DNA of 6,231 nucleotides from Pseudomonadota bacterium. Its GTDB lineage: Bacteria > Pseudomonadota > Alphaproteobacteria > Rhizobiales > Xanthobacteraceae. Under the pieces are notes generated by a model that had not been told where the DNA came from, made no database searches, and saw nothing but the letters and a program-made list of their open reading frames with translations. Below, piece after piece: positions 1 through 6,231 of this stretch (the first letter of the stretch is position 1; every line of letters begins with the position of its first letter). Made by a program: the position numbers and the translations under genes. Location of the stretch: contig JAJYAH010000433.1 of NCBI GenBank assembly GCA_021779635.1, positions 1-6,231 of the forward strand, written 5' to 3'.

Positions 1-38
1 TAATAACAAGGTATTGCTGTATTCGCCAGCCGAATCAT

Positions 39-52
39 ATCAATATATTGAT
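39..52. promoter_or_regulatory. perfect 14-bp AT-rich palindrome, operator candidate
   Basis: ATCAATATATTGAT reads identically on both strands. It lies in an AT-rich stretch (roughly bases 1-104) that contrasts with the GC-rich coding DNA around it, about 170 bases before the kinase start. Such a site could bind a dimeric regulator of the kinase or of a gene to the left of the window. AT-rich palindromes also arise by chance in AT-rich DNA, so the functional reading is weak. Confidence 0.3.
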
Positions 53-104
53 GTAATTTGCGATTGCTTCACCGGTTGAATGCAAATTTGATTATGTTAC
101 ATAT

Positions 105-120
105 CGTACGTAAGCGTACG
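105..120. promoter_or_regulatory. CGTACG inverted repeat, candidate TetR-type operator upstream of the kinase gene
   Basis: Two copies of CGTACG are separated by TAAG, giving a dyad with 6-bp arms and a 4-bp spacer, about 100 bases before the kinase ATG. Just upstream are weak promoter-like elements: TTGAAT at 76-81 and CATATC at 100-105, spaced 18 bases, neither close to consensus. A dyad overlapping or just after a -10 region is typical of repressor sites. Bases 109-115 (CGTAAGC) are the reverse complement of GCTTACG at 1696-1702 in the operator-like site before the AliA-like ligase, so one regulator might serve both genes. No regulator gene is visible in the window. Confidence 0.35.
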
Positions 121-211
121 GATTTCGTCGCCGCCGATTGAGCCGAAGTCCGGCTTTGATCGGACCGGATCGATCGTGGTCGCTGAAATTACCGGGTGTG
201 GCAGGGAACAC

Positions 212-215
212 GGAG
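212..215 (+). promoter_or_regulatory. ribosome binding site that decides the kinase start
   Basis: GGAG lies 7 bases before the ATG at 223. It supports that start over the in-frame GTG at 196. Confidence 0.55.
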
Positions 216-222
216 TTGGATA

Positions 223-1395
223 ATGGGTGCATCGACGGGTACTGCCCTTGCAGCGCTGAAAATCGGAGGCCGCGTCGCATTCGAGCGTCTGGCGCGCCCC
301 AAGGCCCGGCGGCTTGATGATGTGCCCTGTTCGCCCTATGCCATTACACCCGAATGGCTGACGGCCGTTCTGTGCGGCAAGAATCCAGGCGCCATTGTCA
401 CAGATGTCGAAGTCAAGCCGGCGAGCGCGGGAACCCACGAACGTCATCAACTGGCCGTGTCCTACAACGAGGAGGGCCGTCGCGCCGCATTGCCGGTCTC
501 GATCTTCACCAAGTCGTTGCCGAGCATCGTCACGCGAATGATCGGCGGCTTCAATGGCACAGCGCGCGTCGAGGGGAATTTCTATACGCAGCTTCGACCC
601 CAGATCGAGATCGAGGCACCATTATGCTATCATTCCGCCTACGATCGGCGAACATTTGCGGCCATCCATCTGCTGGAAGATATGGTCGCGACGAAATCCG
701 CGACGTTTTGCAGCCACAAGACCTATGTTTCGCGCGCCATGGCCGACGACATGATCGATCTTCTGGCGTCGCTGCACAGCCGGTTCTACGCCGATCCGAT
801 GCTGTCAGAGCGCTACCGGTGGCTTGCGGGCTATCCAAGATGGTTCACCATCGGTGCCGAGAAAATGGGAACAGAGTATTACACCGGCAAGGCGATTGAC
901 GCAGCCGCCCACGTTATTCCGCCGGAGGTTCTTGCGCGCCGTGAGGAGGTCTGGCCGGCAACGATCCGCGCGCTTGCGGCGCATGAAAACCAGCCGCAAG
1001 GGCTGATACACTCCGATGTGCACATCGGAAACTGGTATCGGACCGGCGCGGGCCAAATGGGTCTGTGCGACTGGCAATGTCTTTCGCGCGGCCACTGGTC
1101 ACGCGATTTCGCCTATGCTGTGACAGCCTCGCTGACGCCGGACGATCGCCGGAATTGGGAACGCGACCTGTTGGCTCGCTATATCGAGCGGTTCGCGGAG
1201 AAAACCGGCGTCAAGCCCGACTTCGATCTCAGCTTCACGCACTACCGACAGCAAATCGTGCATGCGCTCGCGATGTGGACGATTACGCTTTGCCATTCGC
1301 GGTTATTGCCCAAGATGCAGCCGGAGGACACGACGCTCGCCATGATCACGCGTATCACGACGGCCATGGCTGATCTGGATTCGCTTGACAGCTAG
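223..1395 (+). CDS. APH-fold small-molecule phosphotransferase (kinase)
   Basis: A 390-residue protein of the aminoglycoside phosphotransferase/choline kinase-like fold, which transfers the ATP gamma-phosphate to a hydroxyl on a small molecule. The N-lobe shows a nucleotide-loop-like stretch (SAGTHERHQL) and a probable ATP-binding lysine, K97 in IFTKSLP. The catalytic loop is HSDVHIGNW at 263-271, with catalytic base D265 and metal ligand N270; the DFG-equivalent aspartate is D283 in LCDWQ, followed by the SRDFAYAV segment usual in this family. No signal peptide or membrane segment is evident, so it is probably cytosolic. The ATG at 223 is preferred because GGAG at 212-215 sits 7 bases upstream; an in-frame GTG at 196 would add 9 residues but lacks a better ribosome site. 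The substrate is unknown. Neighbouring acyl-CoA ligases favour a hydroxy-acid or acyl-type substrate over an antibiotic, by analogy with LvaA and ACAD10/11 kinase domains (inference). Confidence 0.85.
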   Translation: MGASTGTALAALKIGGRVAFERLARPKARRLDDVPCSPYAITPEWLTAVLCGKNPGAIVTDVEVKPASAGTHERHQLAVSYNEEGRRAALPVSIFTKSLPSIVTRMIGGFNGTARVEGNFYTQLRPQIEIEAPLCYHSAYDRRTFAAIHLLEDMVATKSATFCSHKTYVSRAMADDMIDLLASLHSRFYADPMLSERYRWLAGYPRWFTIGAEKMGTEYYTGKAIDAAAHVIPPEVLARREEVWPATIRALAAHENQPQGLIHSDVHIGNWYRTGAGQMGLCDWQCLSRGHWSRDFAYAVTASLTPDDRRNWERDLLARYIERFAEKTGVKPDFDLSFTHYRQQIVHALAMWTITLCHSRLLPKMQPEDTTLAMITRITTAMADLDSLDS

Positions 1396-1409
1396 GAAGC
1401 GCCTGACGG

Positions 1410-1427
1410 CCGAAATCCGAATTTCGG
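1410..1427 (+). terminator. hairpin after the kinase gene, terminator-like but without a T-run
   Basis: CCGAAAT at 1410-1416 pairs perfectly with ATTTCGG at 1421-1427 around the loop CCGA. Flanking TGA (1404-1406) and TCA (1428-1430) can add 3 bp across a bulge. It starts 14 bases after the kinase stop codon. The position suits a transcription end or mRNA 3' stabiliser, but no T-tract follows, so classic intrinsic termination is doubtful. Together with the downstream promoters it suggests that the kinase and ligase are separate transcription units. Confidence 0.45.
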
Positions 1428-1660
1428 TCAGAAGCCAGTGCAGCGAGAACGGCGCGTCGCCAGCCACGCTCGTCCGGCATCGCCAGCCGCAGGTCTCGGT
1501 GAGGGGTGGCCAGCGCCGTTTTGCAGCCATCGCGATGAAGCGGTCGGCAACGTAATTGTTCGGATTATTTCGCGATACCGGCGAAAACGGCACGGTTTCC
1601 AGGCGGCCAATCACTACTGCGGTCCAGCGCCGGGCCGTCCCGGGCGTCAGCGGGCGGACT

Positions 1661-1710
1661 TTGCTGTTGCGGTTCGCTTTGAGAATAATACACTAGCTTA
1701 CGAAGGCTAG
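1661..1710 (+). promoter_or_regulatory. upstream copy of tandem promoter with overlapping dyad operator
   Basis: TTGCTG (1661-1666) and AATAAT (1684-1689) are spaced by 17 bases like a sigma-70 -35/-10 pair. Immediately after lies the dyad CTAGCTTACGAAGGCTAG (1693-1710), with 5-bp perfect arms CTAGC/GCTAG and 14 of 18 positions symmetric, placed over the expected transcription start as for a repressor site of TetR type. Alternatively the same dyad, with a 6-bp stem including one G-T pair, followed by six T at 1716-1721, could act as a weak terminator for read-through from the left. The promoter/operator reading is favoured because the arrangement recurs 88 bases downstream. Confidence 0.45.
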
Positions 1711-1792
1711 ACAGCTTTTTTGCTCGGGAGGTGGCCGGACCCACCGATTTGCTCTTGAGTCCGTCCGTAAATATAATACACTAGCGAACGAA
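1685..1792 (+). repeat. direct repeat of 20 bp, copies 88 bp apart (1685-1704 and 1773-1792)
   Basis: Both copies read ATAATACACTAGC, then two variable bases (TT or GA), then ACGAA: 18 of 20 positions are identical. A TTGCT element lies 24 bases before each copy, with TTGCTNTTGNG shared at 1661-1671 and 1749-1759. The repeated unit is therefore the whole promoter plus operator, imperfectly conserved. Conservation is concentrated in -35, -10 and the putative operator, with little match outside them. Confidence 0.75.
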
Positions 1793-1796
1793 CTGG
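1749..1796 (+). promoter_or_regulatory. proximal promoter of the AliA-like ligase gene with overlapping operator half-site
   Basis: A perfect TATAAT (1772-1777) follows TTGCTC (1749-1754) at the ideal 17-base spacing, predicting a start near 1783-1785 and a leader of about 50 bases before the ATG at 1834. CTAGCGAACGAACTGG (1781-1796) overlaps the predicted start. Its outer arms CTAG/CTGG are only partly symmetric, unlike the upstream copy. It shares CTAGC and ACGAA with that copy, suggesting the same regulator binds both. Confidence 0.6.
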
Positions 1797-1822
1797 CCAC
1801 CAAGCGCCATGACCAACGTCAC

Positions 1823-1828
1823 GGAGGG
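1823..1828 (+). promoter_or_regulatory. strong ribosome binding site of the AliA-like ligase
   Basis: GGAGGG lies 5 bases before the ATG at 1834. It fixes the start codon and suggests efficient translation. Confidence 0.8.
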
Positions 1829-1833
1829 AACGC

Positions 1834-3492
<1,659 letters not shown>

Positions 3493-3561
3493 ATCCAGGT
3501 CTCAAGGGCTGATGTCGGCACGAGCGTTGCGCAAAATCGTCTCAAGTCGGCGCGATTACCC

Positions 3562-3831
3562 TCAGCGTTGCTTCAGCCGCAGAATATCCGTACCGGTAAT
3601 AAGGAGTTCGTCAGCCAAATCCTTGCGCTCCTCGCAAATAATCCTGGCGATACGATTAATTTCGGCGTGATGCTCCATGAAGATGCGCCGCACCTGGCGC
3701 GGCTGTAACCGCGGCATTTTCGAACGCGTGAACTGGGCCAGTGCTTCGGTGGTGATCCTGGCTTGTACCGGACGGCCGAAGCGGTCCGCGGTAAAGGCGA
3801 AGCTCTCACACCTTGCCGGACGCGGCTTCAT
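3562..3831 (-). CDS. small DUF1488-like protein of unknown function
   Basis: An 89-residue protein, intact, with no signal peptide or membrane segment. Its layout fits DUF1488 as I know the family: an early F-x-A-D-x-F-G-R-P-V-Q-A-R strand, then ITTEALAQF, a central helix RIFMEHHAEINRIARIICEE, and the closing strand ELLITGTDI. The length (80-90 residues) also fits. It is basic at the N-terminus (MKPRPARCE). The start is chosen from the ATG at 3831; the only ribosome-like signal is AGGA ending 2 bases upstream, which is too close to be convincing, so the start could be wrong. It is convergent with the ligase on its left (69 bases between stops) and 311 bases downstream of the next minus-strand gene, so probably not part of that operon. 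No function is known to me for this family, and a role in acid catabolism is not implied. Confidence 0.6.
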   Translation of the reverse strand: MKPRPARCESFAFTADRFGRPVQARITTEALAQFTRSKMPRLQPRQVRRIFMEHHAEINRIARIICEERKDLADELLITGTDILRLKQR

Positions 3832-4142
3832 GGTCCTGTACCGCTGTTCAAAACGTGGGCTCTAAACGGTTTGTGGTCGGCAGTTTCAGTCCGCGAATGA
3901 AGCTCACCCGATGCGGAAATTGAGTGCGTCGGGATCAGCCCTGTCGTTTGGCCAATCTACTGCCGCTCGCTGCAAAGCGAATTAAAGAAATTTTTAATCG
4001 GCCTACCGCGTTGCGCATTCGCCAGGTTCGCCGAAACGAACGCGGCCTTGGCGATTTGGCCAGCCAGTCCATTCCTGAGACCGGGCGATGTCGTGGTCAA
4101 TCGCGGGGCTACGCAACGGCCATCGTGGCGGACGAAAAGTCG
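3832..4142. other. 311-base gap with an AT-rich inverted repeat
   Basis: No gene is supported; the long plus-strand frame crossing it is antisense to the ligase at 4143-5678. The notable element is an AT-rich patch at 3981-3998, with ATTAAA (3981-3986) and TTTAAT (3993-3998) as inverted arms around GAAATT. It could belong to a promoter region for the minus-strand DUF1488-like gene, but it lies about 150 bases from that start. A weak minus-strand -35/-10 pair (CTGAAA, 17 bases, TTTAGA) can be drawn nearer the gene at about 3863-3891. No clear terminator for the ligase ending at 4143 is visible. Confidence 0.45.
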
Positions 4143-5678
4143 TTATCGGCGTTGACGGCCAAATCGCTCGACAAGCAAGAACTTTTGCACCTTTCCCGTC
4201 GGCGTGCGTGGCAGCGCTTCCCCTTCGATGATGAATTCCTTTGGGGTCTTAAATCCGGCGAGGTGCTGCCGGCAAAAATCGTCGAGTTGCTTGGGAGTGA
4301 TCTCGGCATTGTTCTGCGCCACGATCAGGCCCGTTACACGTTCGCCCCACAGGTCGTCGGGCAAGCCGAAGACCGCGCAATCGGCAACGCCAGGGCATTT
4401 CAGGATGATCTCCTCGACCTCGGCGGCGTGGACATTCTGCCCGCCGGTTATGATCATATCCTTCTTGCGGCCGCGGATGGTCAGATAGCCCTCGTCGTCG
4501 AGGCTACCGAGGTCGCCGGTATGGATCCAGCCGTTGCGGAATGTTTCGGCTGACTTTTCGGCATTCTCGAAATACGCGGTCACCGCATTCGGCGAGCGAC
4601 CGATGATTTCTCCTAGTTGGTTGGGTGCAAGCGCCCGGCCATCGTCATCGACGATCCTGACCTCGGAAAATGTCATTACCTGGCCCACTGAATCCGGCCG
4701 CTTCTTTCGATCGTCGGGCGTGCTGACGACAAGCGCACCGGTTTCCTGCATGCCGTAATATTCGTAGATGTTCGGGCAGAGTCGGGCCATGGTCTGTTCA
4801 CGGATACTTTCAGGCAGGCTCGCGCCCGCGAATACGATGGCCCGGACCGAGCTGAGATCGCGCGCGGCTGATGTCTGGGCCGGCAGCAGCATGGCCGCCA
4901 TGGTCGGAACCAGGTTGAAGATCGTCACGCGTTCTGTGGCAATCAGGCGCAGCACTTCGTTCGGTTCGAAGTTCGCCAGCACGTGCGGAATGCCATAGAG
5001 GATCGATCCGGCGATCCATGCAAAGCCGACGCGTCCGAAGGCGGGAAATACCGTCATCGTCACATCGCGACGCGTCATGTCGAAAATCTGGAACATCGGA
5101 CCCAGCGTGCTGTTGTTGTATTGCGTCAGCACATAGGATTTCGGCAGGCCTGTGGTGCCCGAGGTGAGGTTGAAATAATACGAATCGGCTTCATCGATAT
5201 CGATGTCGGGAGTCTCGGGTGACGCTGCGGAAAGCACCGTCTCGTAGTCGAACGCGAAGCCGGCTTTCTCGCCGCCGAACTGAATGACGTGCTTGAGCGC
5301 TTTTGCCGCCGGTTCGGCGATCGTCGCAAACTTGCCCTCGTAAATCAGGCCGCTTGCGCCCATGGCGCGCATCAATTCAAGCATTTCCGCAGCGGCGAGC
5401 CGATAGTTCAATGGCAGGCCGATGATGCCGGTGCGCGCCAGCGCAAAATAGATTTCCACGATTTCGGCACGGTTGGAGGTGAGAAAAGCGACAACGTCGC
5501 CCTTCCGAAAGCCCATGCCCAAAAGCGCTTGTGCCAGACGGTTGGTACGGTCGTTTATCTCGCCGAAACTGAATCGCCGATTCGTACTCGAACAATAAAT
5601 CGCAGGAGCATCGGGATAACGTATTGCGGCGGTGGCCAGAATATTGCCGACCAGCATCTTGCCCAGAGATCGATCCAT
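4143..5678 (-). CDS. AMP-binding acyl-CoA ligase, divergent in two core motifs
   Basis: A complete 511-residue ANL-superfamily ligase, typical in length for class I fatty-acid or aryl-acid CoA ligases (FadD3/FadD13-like size). Motifs in order: P-loop TSGTTGLPKS (172-181), EYYGMQETG (306-314), HTGDLG (386-391, D389), GRKKD (403-407), GGQN (412-415) and adenylation lysine K496 in TPTGK. Two positions are unusual: the usual Gly ending TSGTTGxPKG is S181, and the Thr of YGxTE is Q311. The catalytic lysines and E312 are kept, so the enzyme is probably active, perhaps with altered nucleotide contacts or substrate. The ATG at 5678 fits the family N-terminus, though its ribosome site is poor (GGGAA about 12 bases upstream); an ATG at residue 8 is an alternative. 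It follows another ligase by 73 bases on the same strand, suggesting one operon. Substrate unknown. Confidence 0.9.
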   Translation of the reverse strand: MDRSLGKMLVGNILATAAIRYPDAPAIYCSSTNRRFSFGEINDRTNRLAQALLGMGFRKGDVVAFLTSNRAEIVEIYFALARTGIIGLPLNYRLAAAEMLELMRAMGASGLIYEGKFATIAEPAAKALKHVIQFGGEKAGFAFDYETVLSAASPETPDIDIDEADSYYFNLTSGTTGLPKSYVLTQYNNSTLGPMFQIFDMTRRDVTMTVFPAFGRVGFAWIAGSILYGIPHVLANFEPNEVLRLIATERVTIFNLVPTMAAMLLPAQTSAARDLSSVRAIVFAGASLPESIREQTMARLCPNIYEYYGMQETGALVVSTPDDRKKRPDSVGQVMTFSEVRIVDDDGRALAPNQLGEIIGRSPNAVTAYFENAEKSAETFRNGWIHTGDLGSLDDEGYLTIRGRKKDMIITGGQNVHAAEVEEIILKCPGVADCAVFGLPDDLWGERVTGLIVAQNNAEITPKQLDDFCRQHLAGFKTPKEFIIEGEALPRTPTGKVQKFLLVERFGRQRR

Positions 5679-5751
5679 TTGCAGGCGTTTCCCATGTTTC
5701 GGCGCGATTGCGCGCTCTTTCTATGTGGTCTCGTTGTTGCCCGTGCGCTGT

Positions 5752-6231
5752 TCAGCTCACGTGCCGCTCCCGGTTTTCCCAGAACGGCTGGCGCAGTGCC
5801 CGTTTGAGGACCTTGCCGGCTCCGGACAGCGGCAGCGGATTTTCGCTGATATCGACGCTGCGCGGGCATTTGTAGCCAGCGATCAGCGTCTTGCTGAATT
5901 CGATCAGCTCGCTGGCCGACACCTTCGCGCCGCTTCTGGTTACGACCACCGCGTGAACCGTTTCGCCCCAGCGCTCGTCCGGGATTCCGATGACGGCGCA
6001 CTGGGCCACGGCAGGATGCTGGGCGAGGGCGTTTTCGACCTCGACCGAATAGACGTTTTCGCCGCCGGAGATGATCATGTCCTTGACCCGATCGACGACA
6101 TAGATGAATCCGTCCTGATCCATGTAGCCGCTGTCGCCGGTATGCATCCAGCCGTCGATCACGGCGCGGGCGGTTTCTTCGGGCCGCTCCCAGTAACCCG
6201 TCATGACGTTATCCCCGCGCACGACAATTTC
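5752..6231 (-). CDS. acyl-CoA ligase, C-terminal part, cut by the window edge
   Basis: Only the last 159 residues are present; the gene continues past the right edge, so the in-frame GTG at 6220-6222 is not its start (it codes Val in the family motif EIVVRGDNVMTGYW). Visible parts are the end of the adenylation core, with HTGD (ribose-binding Asp at visible residue 33), hinge region DRVKD, and the mobile C-terminal domain with SGGENVYSVEVE and the adenylation lysine in LSGAGK (visible residue 140). This matches long-chain fatty-acid-CoA ligase-type members of the ANL family. It ends in TGA at 5752, 73 bases before the next ligase, on the same strand. The two are clearly not duplicates: this one has GGEN and SGAGK where the other has GGQN and TPTGK. 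Substrate class cannot be judged without the missing N-terminal part. Confidence 0.9.
   Translation of the reverse strand, partial: EIVVRGDNVMTGYWERPEETARAVIDGWMHTGDSGYMDQDGFIYVVDRVKDMIISGGENVYSVEVENALAQHPAVAQCAVIGIPDERWGETVHAVVVTRSGAKVSASELIEFSKTLIAGYKCPRSVDISENPLPLSGAGKVLKRALRQPFWENRERHVS

Larger units (their letters stand above)
1396..1833. other. 438-base intergenic region: hairpin, unassigned sequence, tandem promoters
   Basis: No gene is supported here. The left edge holds a hairpin just after the kinase stop. Bases 1431-1655 are GC-rich with no recognisable product in any frame; open frames exist on both strands but lack good ribosome sites or recognisable motifs. One plus-strand frame is interrupted by TAA and TAG. 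The stretch may be a decayed gene or an inter-operon spacer. From 1661 onward the sequence becomes more AT-rich and carries two promoter/operator modules and the leader of the ligase gene. Confidence 0.6.

Noticed and set aside
223..1395. Reading the kinase as an aminoglycoside resistance gene
   Set aside because: Only the general fold motifs match; the acyl-CoA context and the generic catalytic loop do not support antibiotic specificity.
1303..1614. Open frame of 103 codons on the minus strand overlapping the end of the kinase gene
   Set aside because: It starts with GTG, has no ribosome site, overlaps the kinase 3' end antisense and shows no recognisable motif.
1693..1721. CTAGC/GCTAG dyad plus T6 as an intrinsic terminator
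   Set aside because: The stem is only 5-6 bp, sits about 300 bases after the kinase stop, and the surrounding promoter pattern is repeated downstream, so an operator is the better reading.
3493..3561. Possible bidirectional terminator between the convergent ligase and DUF1488-like genes
   Set aside because: The best pairing (AATCG at 3535-3539 with CGATT at 3553-3557) is a 5-bp stem with a 13-base loop and no T-run.
3924..4553. Plus-strand open frame of 209 codons across the gap and the end of the 511-residue ligase
   Set aside because: It is mostly antisense to a ligase with complete conserved motifs; no ribosome site or family resemblance supports it.
6220..6222. GTG as the start of the truncated ligase
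   Set aside because: The frame stays open to the window edge with family-typical residues (EIV) before it, so the gene begins outside the window.

Overview
The window looks like accessory or catabolic chromosome from a GC-rich alphaproteobacterium, most plausibly of the Bradyrhizobium/Rhodopseudomonas type. The basis is the base composition, the resemblance of one ligase to the cyclohexanecarboxylate-CoA ligase (AliA) family described in Rhodopseudomonas, and a small DUF1488-like protein of a kind common in such genomes. This taxonomic reading is inference; there is no RNA gene or phylogenetic marker to settle it.

Layout: 1-222 is an AT-rich leader with two palindromes. 223-1395 (+) is an APH-fold small-molecule kinase, followed by a hairpin. 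1396-1833 is a 438-base gap with no convincing gene; its last ~170 bases carry two promoter/operator modules repeated 88 bases apart. 1834-3492 (+) is an AliA-like acyl-CoA ligase. 3562-3831 (-) is an 89-residue DUF1488-like protein, convergent with the ligase. 3832-4142 is a gap holding only a short AT-rich inverted repeat. 4143-5678 (-) is a second, divergent acyl-CoA ligase, and 5752-6231 (-) is the C-terminal end of a third that runs off the right edge. The two minus-strand ligases are 73 bases apart and probably form one operon.

Three different acyl-CoA ligases and a kinase within 6.2 kb point to carboxylic-acid catabolism (fatty, alicyclic or other lipid-like acids). The ligases would activate acids as CoA thioesters. 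The kinase may act on a hydroxyl group of such a substrate, as LvaA and the kinase domains of ACAD10/11 do for 4-hydroxyacyl compounds; here that is a hypothesis from gene context. No beta-oxidation enzyme or regulator gene is visible, so the pathway's substrate cannot be named. The most distinctive non-coding structure is the duplicated promoter/operator before the AliA-like gene, whose 7-base core GCTTACG also appears, on the opposite strand, in the palindrome upstream of the kinase.
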